Shown here: in pieces, positions 15,931 through 24,797 of the stretch
Position numbering within the stretch: position 1 is the first letter of the stretch
Layout of the letters: each line of letters begins with the position of its first letter
Origin: Acinetobacter higginsii
GTDB lineage: Bacteria; Pseudomonadota; Gammaproteobacteria; Pseudomonadales; Moraxellaceae
Length of the DNA: 64,000 nucleotides
NCBI RefSeq assembly: GCF_000369525.1
Contig: NZ_KB850076.1
Coordinates: forward strand, 172,844 to 236,843
Reading direction: 5' to 3'
Position numbers and translations under genes: made by a program
Notes under the pieces: model-generated
Seen by the model: the letters and a program-made list of their open reading frames with translations, nothing else
Told to the model about the DNA's origin: nothing
Databases searched by the model: none

Positions 15931-16725
15931 TTATGTATTCACATCATTGGAAAAATACTTGTTTTTCCATGCAAAAGATTGATCTGATTGTGTTTTTGGT
16001 CTGTATTCTGCTGCAATTAGACCTCGGTAGTCACTTTGTAGCAACCAGTCAAAGATCTGTTTATAGGGGATATTTCCCGTATCGGGTTCATGGCGATCTG
16101 GGCAATCGGCAAATTGGATGTGCCCAATCTGATCGATATTTTCCTGTAATCCTGTTAATACATCTTCACCCATCATCGCCATGTGATAACAGTCATATTG
16201 CATTTTTAGGGCGGGATGGTTGATGGCTTCCAGCATTTCTTGAGCTTGGGCAATATTCTGAACCAAGAAGCGTGGCATATCAGTGCCATTGATCATTTCA
16301 AAAACGGGTTCAATACCTTGTTCCGTGAGCATGTGACACGCTAGTTTTAAATTACTTGCAAGCGTGTTGAGACAAGGCAGCAGATCGGCATCCAGCGGTT
16401 GTTTACCAGCGAGAATATTCACACGTGGCACATCCAGTGCAGTGGCGTAACGAATTGCCAGCTCAAGCGCTTGATGGAATTCAATTTCTCGTCCCGGCAC
16501 ACCTGCAAGCCCATTGCCGCCTTGCATCAAGTCACCCGCAGGGACATTAATCAGGCAGAGGGAAAGATTGTGTTGTTCAAGTTGAGTTCGAATATCAATC
16601 ACGTCGAGTTCATAGGGAAATTGAATTTCTACATGCTGAAAACCATGGGCGTGCGCTAAAGCAAAGCGCTCAATTAAAGGGACTTCAGTAAAAATCATGG
16701 ATAAATTGACTGCAAGATGGCTCAT
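15931..16725 (-). CDS. hyi: Hydroxypyruvate isomerase family protein
   Basis: This 264-residue TIM-barrel enzyme of the xylose-isomerase-like group probably interconverts hydroxypyruvate and tartronate semialdehyde. Typical blocks are the N-terminal LAVNLSMIFTEVPLIERFA, QGGNGLAGVPGRE, the metal/catalytic Glu in EMING, MQYDCYHMAMMGED, HIQFADCPDRHEPDTG, and the C-terminal AEYRPK with the second conserved Glu. The next gene downstream in sequence (upstream in transcription) encodes a tartronate-semialdehyde-reductase-like protein, which fits the pathway. Glyoxylate carboligase, the usual third member, is absent here. OtnI-type 2-oxo-tetronate isomerase is an alternative. Confidence 0.85.
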   Translation of the reverse strand: MSHLAVNLSMIFTEVPLIERFALAHAHGFQHVEIQFPYELDVIDIRTQLEQHNLSLCLINVPAGDLMQGGNGLAGVPGREIEFHQALELAIRYATALDVPRVNILAGKQPLDADLLPCLNTLASNLKLACHMLTEQGIEPVFEMINGTDMPRFLVQNIAQAQEMLEAINHPALKMQYDCYHMAMMGEDVLTGLQENIDQIGHIQFADCPDRHEPDTGNIPYKQIFDWLLQSDYRGLIAAEYRPKTQSDQSFAWKNKYFSNDVNT

Positions 16726-16748
16726 TTTCAGACTCCCTGAATCAATAA

Positions 16749-17615
16749 TTATTGTTCTGTAATTTTGATGATAGTCGCTAAATCCTTATCAGCAAAGCCA
16801 TTTTCTTGGTGAGCTTGTAACTGTAATAGAGCTTTTTGTGCCACAGGTATCTTTAAGTTAAAACTTTGCGCCAGAAGTAACGCATTGTTTAAATCTTTTG
16901 ATAGGGTTTGCACCTTCCATTGTACTGGCTCAAAAGTATGTGTTGCCATACGCGGCGCAAGGATTTGAAAGGGTTTTGAGTCGGCAAAGCCGCCAGCGAG
17001 TGCAGGTGCAAGTAATGCCGTGTCGACACCTGCTTGATCGGCAAGGGCGACTGCTTCGGCAATCAGGGTACTATTGGCGGCAACAATTAATTGATTACAA
17101 ATTTTAGTCGCTTGTCCTGTACCCGATGTTCCCATACGGGTGACACGCTGTGAGAGTACATTGTAAATTGGGGTGAGCTGTTCGATCGTCTTCGCATCAC
17201 CACCTGCAAAAATAACCAATGTACCTTGTTCAGCTCCCATGGTGCCACCTGATACAGGAGAGTCAATCCATGTGACCTGTTGTTGTTGAGCAGACTGAGC
17301 CAATTTTTGAGTCGCAGAGACCGATAAGCTGGAGAAATCAACGATGATCTGCTCAGCTTTTAAATAGGGTTGAATTTGGGCGAAAACATTTTGCACCGCT
17401 TGATCATCGGCTAAACAGGTCAAAATAACAGGATAGCTTCCGATGTCATTTAGCTTTAAGTGTAATGCACCTTGCTGCTGTAGAGGTTCACATGCAAGTG
17501 GGCTACGGTTCCAGACCGCGACAGGATAACCTGCTTGTAAGAGTCGACTGGCCATACGTGTGCCCATTAAACCCATCCCCAAGAAAGCGATTGGTGTTTT
17601 TTGATTCGCATGCAT
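16749..17615 (-). CDS. Tartronate semialdehyde reductase-like (beta-hydroxyacid dehydrogenase)
   Basis: This 288-residue NAD(P)-dependent enzyme belongs to the GarR/GlxR/HIBADH group. The Rossmann loop GMGLMGTRMASRLLQAG begins near residue 13. The substrate-binding DSPVSGGTMGAEQGTL lies near 118-133, and the catalytic Lys is in GTGQATKICNQL. It lies 23 bases before hyi on the same strand, so the two are probably cotranscribed and act on tartronate semialdehyde. 3-Hydroxyisobutyrate dehydrogenase is an alternative given the crotonase gene just upstream, but the pairing with hyi favours the first reading. Confidence 0.83.
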   Translation of the reverse strand: MHANQKTPIAFLGMGLMGTRMASRLLQAGYPVAVWNRSPLACEPLQQQGALHLKLNDIGSYPVILTCLADDQAVQNVFAQIQPYLKAEQIIVDFSSLSVSATQKLAQSAQQQQVTWIDSPVSGGTMGAEQGTLVIFAGGDAKTIEQLTPIYNVLSQRVTRMGTSGTGQATKICNQLIVAANSTLIAEAVALADQAGVDTALLAPALAGGFADSKPFQILAPRMATHTFEPVQWKVQTLSKDLNNALLLAQSFNLKIPVAQKALLQLQAHQENGFADKDLATIIKITEQ

Positions 17616-17636
17616 GTGAATATTCTCCAGTCGGGA

Positions 17637-18425
17637 TTATTTGTATTGGCGCGGCAGAAATTGAACTTCTGGGTTCTTGTCTTTTTTGCGTGCCAAACTA
17701 CTGTTTTTACCTAAAAGTAGTTTGAGCTGCCAAAGTTTTTCCAAACGTAATGCTTTTTCAGGTTGGTGCTCCATTGCATCTAACACACGCTTCGCTGCCA
17801 TAATGGCATCTGGTGAGCGTTGTAAAATTTCTTCGGCAATGAGATTTGCTTTCACTAATGGATCATTGTCTAAATGGGTGACTAGACCAATTTGTTTGGC
17901 GTATTCCGCATCAAAGATACGTGCAGTTAAGGTCAACTCTTTCGCTAAATCAACGCCAATCAGTCCTTTCAGTGAACGAGTGAGTCCCATATCGGGTACA
18001 AGGCCCCAACGACTTTCCATAATTGACATTTGCGTGCTTGGCGTCGCAATACGAATATCCGCTGCAAGTGCGAGTTGCATGCCTGCACCAAAGCAATAGC
18101 CTTCGATTGCGGCAATCACAGGGATCGGCAGGTTCTGCCAGATCAGGAACGCTTTTTGAAACAGACTTTGCCCTGGTTTGATCAGTTCCCATGCGGCAAA
18201 TGCGGTATTTTTAGGATTGTTTAAATCAGAAAGGTCGATGCCTGCACTAAAGACTTGTGCTTCACCCGTGAGAATGACACAGCGGATTGAACGATCTTTT
18301 TCAATTTTTTTAGCAGTTGCCACCAGCTCTTTGAGTAAGGCAAAGCTCATTGCATTACGTTTGTCAGGTCGGTTTAGGGAAACTGTTGCGATTCCATTGT
18401 TCTTTTCAACGCGTAAAAGTGCCAT
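17637..18425 (-). CDS. Enoyl-CoA hydratase/isomerase (crotonase) family protein
   Basis: This 262-residue crotonase-fold protein has VSLNRPDKRNAMSFAL at the N-terminus, the first oxyanion-hole segment FSAGIDLSDL near residue 63, and the second, IEGYCFGAGMQLALAADIRIA, near 103-124. The catalytic position reads ESRWGLVPDMG, where many hydratases have Glu. A start at 18425 is supported by AAGGCAG just upstream. Such crotonases of unknown substrate are common in Acinetobacter. It leads a minus-strand group with the two tartronate semialdehyde genes, with a 21-base gap, suggesting cotranscription. Confidence 0.86.
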   Translation of the reverse strand: MALLRVEKNNGIATVSLNRPDKRNAMSFALLKELVATAKKIEKDRSIRCVILTGEAQVFSAGIDLSDLNNPKNTAFAAWELIKPGQSLFQKAFLIWQNLPIPVIAAIEGYCFGAGMQLALAADIRIATPSTQMSIMESRWGLVPDMGLTRSLKGLIGVDLAKELTLTARIFDAEYAKQIGLVTHLDNDPLVKANLIAEEILQRSPDAIMAAKRVLDAMEHQPEKALRLEKLWQLKLLLGKNSSLARKKDKNPEVQFLPRQYK

Positions 18426-18486
18426 CTGCCTTACTCTTATTGTGTTTGATGAGGCAGCATAGCACGAGTCTTTAGGTTGAAACATG

Positions 18487-18515
18487 ACAGGGCAGTCACA
18501 AAAAGGACTGCCTGT
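18487..18515 (-). terminator. Hairpin after gacS
   Basis: GGCAGTC pairs with GACTGCC across an A-rich loop in the gap after the gacS stop. It has no long T-run on the minus strand, so it is a modest terminator at best. Confidence 0.5.
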
Positions 18516-18554
18516 ATTTTAATCATTGATTATCCAATATTCCAACGTACAGTC

Positions 18555-21365
18555 TTATGAGTCATGGGCATGTAGGATTAAGTTGGCGGCTTGTCTCACT
18601 TGTTCAATCGCTGTACTGAGTTCATTGAAACGATGCGTGGTTTCACGAATAAACACATCATCTGCTTTACGGCGTTCTTTACGTAAGGTCGATACAAATT
18701 GTTCAAATTCACCTGAGACTTGCTGTAAGTTTGGCGTACCGACATAGCGGGTCGCGCCATAGAGGCGATGTAGGACATGTTCCAGTTGTGGAAAATCTTC
18801 CATCTCAATCAATTGCTGCATTTCCGCCAGTTCGGTATCGAAACTATCTACCAGCATATTTAATAAATCTTGCGCCAGATCTTCTTTGTTGGCTGCAAGC
18901 TGCACGCTTTGTTGCCAATTCAGGATTTGAGGATCAATTGATTCAATTGGCCGCTTGGGTTCAATGCTCGCAGGTTGGGCACTGAAGTTATTTTTGGTCC
19001 AATGGGTCAGAATCTGAATGATTTGCTCCATCTGAATCGGCTTGGTTACATAATCATTCATACCAACTTTGAGCAGTTTCTGCTTTTCATCGGCCAGTGC
19101 ATGTGCTGTAAGTGCAATAATTGGCAGTTGCATGCCATTATCAAGTGTTGATTCCAATGAGCGAATGGCGCGAGTGGTATCAATCCCCGACATCACCGGC
19201 ATTTGAATGTCCATAAATACTAAATCAAACGGCGGCGATTTTTGTTCGATGCGCTCTTGAATAATGTCGATGGCCTTTTGTCCACTCAATGCTTTGGTGG
19301 TGGTGACATTGAGCTCACCGAGTAAGGCTTCAAGTACAATCAAATTAGGCAAGTGATCATCCACCGCCAACACATGCAAACCCTGACCGTTAAAGTCTTC
19401 AGGCTCTTGCTCGAAAACAGGTTGATTGCCGAGGAGTTGTACCAACTCACGACGACTCAGCGGTTGATACAGTGGTCGTGCACGGTATTCATTGAGCATA
19501 TTTGGCTCAAGGCTCATCTGATAACCATAAACAGCCAAGTTACCGTGATAACGCTGACGAATTTCTTTGAGTAAGGCTTCAGTATCACCGCTATGATCGA
19601 CAATCAGCCACGTATTTTCTTGTTGATTCAGATGATTTAAGCGGCTGAATAGATCCAGAATCGATTGGGTCTCAATATGTGAAACATGATAGTTTTCGAG
19701 GTATGAGCGCAGTACGCTGGCCGTTGCAGGGTGGGCGAGATAAGACACCACTTGCAAATGGTCGAAACGTGGATGTTCGACAAACTCATCTTGCTCTTCA
19801 ACTTTAAATGAAGCCGTGAACCAGAAGGTTGAGCCTTTTTCGGTTGGGGCACGTTCTTGGTTGTCCTCAAAGCCAATCTGACCATGCATCAAATGCACCA
19901 GCTGTTTGGAAATGGCCAGACCAAGCCCTGTGCCACCGAATTGACGTGTTACCGAGGCATCGCCCTGAGAGAATGATTCAAATAACTTTTTACGATCTGT
20001 ACCGCTCAAGCCAATACCGCTGTCTTGTACACTAAAATGCAGTAGGCATTGTCCGATTTCATCATCTTCCATACGCACACGGACAATGATTTCACCGTCA
20101 GGGGTGAACTTGATCGCATTGGAAATCAGATTGGTCAGGATCTGCTTAAAGCGTAGCGCATCACCGACCACATGCTTTGGAATATTCTCAGCATAGTAGA
20201 AGGCCATATTGATATGCTTTTGCGCAGCCAATGGCGAGAGCATATCCATCACATCAAAAATAGCTTCTTCAAGGTCAAAGGGTGCGGTTTCGAGTTCGAG
20301 TTTACCTGCATCAATTTTAGAGAAATCCAACACGTCATTGATCAGTGCCAATAGATGTGCCGATGATTTTCGGATGGTTTGCAGATAGAGATTTTGTTCA
20401 TTGCTCAGGTTTTGCTGACGTAGTAATAAGTGAATAAAACCATCAATACTGTTCAGCGGTGTTCTGAGTTCATGGCTGATATTGGCCAAAAACACCGACT
20501 TGGATTGATTCGATGAAATCGCTTGGTCACGTGCTTGGCGGTAAGTAATGTTCTGGACTTCTAAGGTGTCCAGTGTTCGACGTAAATCTTCTTCGGTTTG
20601 TTCGGTATGTTCTTTTAATTCTAAGAAACTAAAGTGCAGGCGTTTCACTACATTGGCAATATCACGCTGTAGCAAACGCAGTTCACCAGTACTGTTCACC
20701 ACAATATGCTGATCAAGAGTGTCGGCGTTGAGGCGTTGCATTTGCATGCGAATTTCATACAGTGGTGCGAGCCAACGACGAGAGAACACGTTTAAACAGA
20801 ACAGTAGAATCAGTATGGTGATCAGCCCAGTCACGACCAAGGACAGTAGAATTTTATAGCGAGCCAATTCGAGGGGTTGGTTGTCTAATTCAATCATGAG
20901 CCAAACAGAATTAGGGTCGCCACTGTCGAGCTTCGAACCATAAATGCTGTTGTGATTATGTGCAATTGGACCAAAGAAGTTGCTGTTTTCTGGAAAGTTC
21001 GGCCAAAAGCGATTGTTTTGATAGCCAACGCTTAAATAAGTCTGACCACGATTATCAATCAGTACTGCGCGCTGTAGGTTTTTTTCATCAAACATCTTCT
21101 GCATGATGTTTTGAGCACGATCATACTGATCGGGTTGTTCTTGAACCAATTTTAATAAATCATTCGCGGTTTGATGGTAGCGCGCCAAAATGGCTGAAGC
21201 ATCAGAGCGTTGTTGTGATTTTGCGGAGCTGGTCGTTTCGGATAAAACCCAAAGAATACCAACACCTGTCAAAATGGCAATCGGCACCAAAATCAGTGCA
21301 ATCAATTGCCCATAAGCATGATTGAGGCGTAAGCGTTTCGATATGGTCTTATTGAAATTTGACAT
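18555..21365 (-). CDS. gacS: GacS/BarA hybrid sensor histidine kinase
   Basis: This is a 936-residue inner-membrane three-part sensor that phosphorylates the response regulator GacA (not in this window). A first membrane helix lies near residues 20-42 (ALILVPIAILTGVGILWVL), then a periplasmic sensor region, and a second helix near 176-198. A HAMP domain and a coiled region follow. The kinase H-box ISHELRTPL has His298. The ATP-binding domain follows, then a degenerate receiver, then a receiver with Asp719 (FMDIQMP) and a C-terminal HPt domain with His866 (HRLYGATRYVG). It is divergent from cysM, the same neighbour arrangement as in Pseudomonas. It controls virulence and stress genes in related species. 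Confidence 0.94.
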   Translation of the reverse strand: MSNFNKTISKRLRLNHAYGQLIALILVPIAILTGVGILWVLSETTSSAKSQQRSDASAILARYHQTANDLLKLVQEQPDQYDRAQNIMQKMFDEKNLQRAVLIDNRGQTYLSVGYQNNRFWPNFPENSNFFGPIAHNHNSIYGSKLDSGDPNSVWLMIELDNQPLELARYKILLSLVVTGLITILILLFCLNVFSRRWLAPLYEIRMQMQRLNADTLDQHIVVNSTGELRLLQRDIANVVKRLHFSFLELKEHTEQTEEDLRRTLDTLEVQNITYRQARDQAISSNQSKSVFLANISHELRTPLNSIDGFIHLLLRQQNLSNEQNLYLQTIRKSSAHLLALINDVLDFSKIDAGKLELETAPFDLEEAIFDVMDMLSPLAAQKHINMAFYYAENIPKHVVGDALRFKQILTNLISNAIKFTPDGEIIVRVRMEDDEIGQCLLHFSVQDSGIGLSGTDRKKLFESFSQGDASVTRQFGGTGLGLAISKQLVHLMHGQIGFEDNQERAPTEKGSTFWFTASFKVEEQDEFVEHPRFDHLQVVSYLAHPATASVLRSYLENYHVSHIETQSILDLFSRLNHLNQQENTWLIVDHSGDTEALLKEIRQRYHGNLAVYGYQMSLEPNMLNEYRARPLYQPLSRRELVQLLGNQPVFEQEPEDFNGQGLHVLAVDDHLPNLIVLEALLGELNVTTTKALSGQKAIDIIQERIEQKSPPFDLVFMDIQMPVMSGIDTTRAIRSLESTLDNGMQLPIIALTAHALADEKQKLLKVGMNDYVTKPIQMEQIIQILTHWTKNNFSAQPASIEPKRPIESIDPQILNWQQSVQLAANKEDLAQDLLNMLVDSFDTELAEMQQLIEMEDFPQLEHVLHRLYGATRYVGTPNLQQVSGEFEQFVSTLRKERRKADDVFIRETTHRFNELSTAIEQVRQAANLILHAHDS

Positions 21366-21514
21366 AGTACGGTCAGATTTATCATTCTGCGCAACATCTT
21401 AGCACGCTTTGTGAAAATCAAGGACATCTGCTTGCCAATAAAAAGCATAGTGAAAAGGTGCAGTATCTCTATTTTTTTCATACAATAGGCGCCACCTTGA
21501 TATCGGTGTCGATC

Positions 21515-22444
21515 ATGACGAATACGCAAACTGATTTTTTAGCAGATGAATTTTTACTGGACGATTATGTCGGTAAAACCCCTTTAGTACGTTTGCAACG
21601 TTTAGCGTGTCATACCCAAGCCACGGTATTAGCAAAATTAGAAGGTAATAATCCAGCAGGTTCAGTCAAAGATCGCCCTGCTTATAACATGATTGTTCAA
21701 GCGGAAAAACGTGGACAGATTCAGCCAGGGGATACCCTGATCGAAGCAACCAGTGGCAACACTGGGATTGCTTTGGCGATGGTTGCGGCTATGCGCGGCT
21801 ATAAAATGAAGCTGATCATGCCGAACAATATGAGCCAAGAGCGTAAAGATGCGATGTTGGCTTACGGGGCAGAGCTAATTGAAGTCACGCAGCAGCAAGG
21901 CATGGAAGGTGCACGCGACCTTGCTTTGCAAATGCAGGCAGAGGGCAAAGGCTTTGTGCTAAACCAGTTTGGTAATCCAGATAACGTCGAAGCGCATTAC
22001 CTGACCACAGGTCCAGAAATCTGGAAGCAAACGGATGGGAAGATTACCCATTTTGTTAGCTCAATGGGGACAACGGGAACCATCATGGGTGTCTCTAAAT
22101 ATCTCAAAGAGCAGAACCCTGATATTCAAATTGTGGGTTTACAACCATCAGACGGTTCAAGCATTGCAGGGATTCGCCGTTGGCCGGAAGAATATTTGCC
22201 AACCATCTTTGATCGCAGTCGTGTTGATCGCATCATTGATATTCCACAGATTGAAGCGGAAAAAACCATGCGTAAGCTGGCACGTACTGAAGGCATCAGT
22301 GCAGGAACATCTTCTGGTGGTGCAGTTTGGGCTTCGATCAAGATTGCTGAAGAATATCCTGATGCGGTGATTGTCTGTATTATCTGTGACCGCGGTGATC
22401 GTTATTTATCAACGGGATTATTCTCAGTACAAGATGAAGATTAA
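21515..22444 (+). CDS. cysM: Cysteine synthase B
   Basis: This 309-residue PLP enzyme makes L-cysteine from O-acetylserine and sulfide (or thiosulfate). The PLP lysine is Lys52 in AGSVKDRPAYN; the substrate loop EATSGNTGIALAM follows, with the C-terminal PLP-phosphate loop GTSSGGAVW. The RRWPEEYLP region and the ICDRGDRYLSTGLF end fit CysM rather than CysK. I start at the ATG at 21515; an in-frame TTG at 21458 would add a poor N-terminus. It is divergent from gacS and 81 bases before the exonuclease gene. Confidence 0.95.
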   Translation: MTNTQTDFLADEFLLDDYVGKTPLVRLQRLACHTQATVLAKLEGNNPAGSVKDRPAYNMIVQAEKRGQIQPGDTLIEATSGNTGIALAMVAAMRGYKMKLIMPNNMSQERKDAMLAYGAELIEVTQQQGMEGARDLALQMQAEGKGFVLNQFGNPDNVEAHYLTTGPEIWKQTDGKITHFVSSMGTTGTIMGVSKYLKEQNPDIQIVGLQPSDGSSIAGIRRWPEEYLPTIFDRSRVDRIIDIPQIEAEKTMRKLARTEGISAGTSSGGAVWASIKIAEEYPDAVIVCIICDRGDRYLSTGLFSVQDED

Positions 22445-22525
22445 CATCTGGCCTTACACTGTTATAATTACAGCTCCCCCTTTATTGAAGAGAGCTGTAA
22501 TGCAGTTCTGTAAGGGAATTCTAAG

Positions 22526-23347
22526 ATGAATTTACGTTTTCCGATTTTAGTTTTTGATATTGAGACACTGACCGATTTAAAGGCAGGTGCACATCTTTAT
22601 CATCTTGATTTACCCGAAGCAGATGTTGAACAGGCACTGACCAAAATTCGTCGTCAAGAGTCGGGGATGGATTTTCAACGCTTACCATTACATGAAATCG
22701 TTTGTATTTCAGGGTTGTGGATCGATGAAAAAGGCTTTCGCCTGTTTTCATTTAGTCAGGAGCAGCATAGCGAAGCTGAAATGTTGGCAAAATTCTTATC
22801 GATCTTTGACAAGAAACAACCCACATTAGTTAGTTGGAATGGTTCGCAATTTGATTTGCCTGTGATTCTATTTCGCGCTATGTACCATGGCTTGTCTGCA
22901 CCGAGCCTGTTTGATCAAGGTGAAATTGATCATCAAAAGCGCTTTAATAATTATCAGAACCGTTACCACCATCGTCATGTTGACCTGATGGATGTGATGG
23001 CAATGTTTAATGGCCGTAATTTCCAAAAATTGGATGATATGGCTTGTTTACTCGGTTTCCCTGGGAAACGCGGTGAAACTGGCTATCACGTGCCTGAATA
23101 TGTACGTAATAAACAATGGTTAGAATTGACCAGTTATTGTGAAGGCGATGTATTGAATACATGGTTGCTTTATATTCGTTGGTTATTGTTAAAAGGCCAA
23201 TTGAATCAACCAGATCACCAGCAGTTACTGCAATCAACGATTGCTTATTTACAAACGCAAACGCAACAAACAGAATTTTTACAGGTATGGCAGCAAACAT
23301 CGCAATATACTGTATTCACCGCAGATACTTTTGCGCCAAAAAATTAG
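22526..23347 (+). CDS. Predicted 3'-5' exonuclease, PolB-like exonuclease domain
   Basis: This 273-residue protein of the DnaQ-like superfamily matches the PolB-like exonuclease 2 group. Metal-binding residues are in VFDIET (Asp11, Glu13), LVSWNGSQFDLPV, the VDLMD block, and the last Asp in EGDVLNTW. It probably removes nucleotides from DNA or RNA 3' ends; no member of this stand-alone group has a settled role as far as I can recall. It sits between cysM and rlmD, an order shared with Pseudomonas, and 9 bases precede rlmD. Confidence 0.87.
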   Translation: MNLRFPILVFDIETLTDLKAGAHLYHLDLPEADVEQALTKIRRQESGMDFQRLPLHEIVCISGLWIDEKGFRLFSFSQEQHSEAEMLAKFLSIFDKKQPTLVSWNGSQFDLPVILFRAMYHGLSAPSLFDQGEIDHQKRFNNYQNRYHHRHVDLMDVMAMFNGRNFQKLDDMACLLGFPGKRGETGYHVPEYVRNKQWLELTSYCEGDVLNTWLLYIRWLLLKGQLNQPDHQQLLQSTIAYLQTQTQQTEFLQVWQQTSQYTVFTADTFAPKN

Positions 23348-23356
23348 GTTCATCTT

Positions 23357-24766
23357 TTGAAACACAAAGCTAAACAACGTCCAGCTCAATATCCAACACA
23401 CACCTTTCAGATTGAAGCTTTTTCTCATGAGGGGCGTGGTATTGCGCATTATGGGACACATCCAGATCATCCTAAAGAAAAACACGGCAAGAAAGTTTTT
23501 ATCCGTTATGCCCTTGTCGGGGAAACGGTGCAGGCAAAAATTACCAATCAAACTTCGCGTCTAGAAGAGGCGGACATGATCATATTGGAAAGTGACGCGG
23601 CTGAAAGTCGAGTCGATCCAATGTGTCCACATTTTGGGGTGTGTGGCGGCTGCAGCTTGCAGCACATTCATCCTGATGAACAGATTTTGTTAAAGCAGAA
23701 TGTTTTAAAATCTCACTTACAACATTTTGCAGGCTTACAGCCTGAACAATGGTTAGACCCGATTCGTTCGGTTAAAGCAGATTATCGTCGCCGTGCCCGA
23801 ATCGGGGTGCGCTATATTGCCAAGCAAAATCGTTTGGTGATGGGTTTTCGTGAGCATCATAGTAATCATTTAACTGAAATTCAGCAGTGTAAGGTACTTG
23901 ATCAAACCTTATCTGAATGTTTACCAGAACTTAAGAAACTACTCGAAAGTCTTACAGGCAAAGCGCATATTGGTCATATAGAATTGGCGATGGGAGACTC
24001 TGAGGTTGCATTATTAATTCGCCACTTAGATGAATTAAATGTGTCGGATGTCAACCAATTACGTCAATTTACGTTACTCAAAGGATGGCAGTTGTATTTG
24101 CAGCCAAAAGGGGCGGATAGTTTACATCGCGTAGATGATTCACAGGCAGAAATGCGTTTGCATTACAGTTTGGATGATTTTGCAGTCAAATTTGCATTTT
24201 CACCGTTAGATTTTACGCAGGTCAACAGTGGTGTAAATGCACAAATGATTCAGTTGGCATGTGAATTGCTTCAATTACAGAAAGGGGAAAGAGTACTGGA
24301 CCTATTCTGTGGGTTAGGTAATTTTTCTCTACCGATTGCACGTTGTGTGGGTGAGGCAGGTCAAGTGGTCGGCGTTGAGGCGAGTGATGAGATGGTCAAC
24401 AGAGCAACTGAGAATGCGCAAGCAAATCATTTGTCTCAGGCGGCGTTCTTTTCACAAGATTTAACAAAAGACTTTTCGCATCATTCTTGGGCGAAACAGG
24501 GATTTGATGCATTATTAATTGATCCTCCACGATCGGGCGCATTTGAAGTTATGCAATATGTACCTAATTTTGGAGCGAAAAGAATCGTTTATGTTTCATG
24601 TAACCCATCAACACTGGCAAGGGATGCAGGTGTACTGGCACAATATGGCTATCAATTGAAGAAAGCAGCAGTCATGGACATGTTTACGCATACTGAACAT
24701 GTTGAATCGATTGCCCTGTTTGAAAAAATTGAACGGCTTGAAAAAATCGAAGAGATAAACGATTAA
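23357..24766 (+). CDS. rlmD: 23S rRNA (uracil-1939-C5)-methyltransferase RlmD
   Basis: RlmD (RumA) methylates U1939 of 23S rRNA with S-adenosylmethionine. The 469-residue protein has an N-terminal TRAM-like region, the iron-sulfur cysteines Cys90, Cys96 and Cys99 (CPHFGVCGGC), and a fourth Cys in the QQCKVL region. The SAM loop is LDLFCGLGNFSLPIA, followed by the IDPPRSG motif and the catalytic Cys415 in VSCNPSTLARD. It starts with TTG at 23357 since no ATG gives the full TRAM region. It is followed 31 bases later by relA. Confidence 0.95.
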   Translation: MKHKAKQRPAQYPTHTFQIEAFSHEGRGIAHYGTHPDHPKEKHGKKVFIRYALVGETVQAKITNQTSRLEEADMIILESDAAESRVDPMCPHFGVCGGCSLQHIHPDEQILLKQNVLKSHLQHFAGLQPEQWLDPIRSVKADYRRRARIGVRYIAKQNRLVMGFREHHSNHLTEIQQCKVLDQTLSECLPELKKLLESLTGKAHIGHIELAMGDSEVALLIRHLDELNVSDVNQLRQFTLLKGWQLYLQPKGADSLHRVDDSQAEMRLHYSLDDFAVKFAFSPLDFTQVNSGVNAQMIQLACELLQLQKGERVLDLFCGLGNFSLPIARCVGEAGQVVGVEASDEMVNRATENAQANHLSQAAFFSQDLTKDFSHHSWAKQGFDALLIDPPRSGAFEVMQYVPNFGAKRIVYVSCNPSTLARDAGVLAQYGYQLKKAAVMDMFTHTEHVESIALFEKIERLEKIEEIND

Positions 24767-24797
24767 AAAATGAGTTACATATCCAGAGGAGAAAGGT

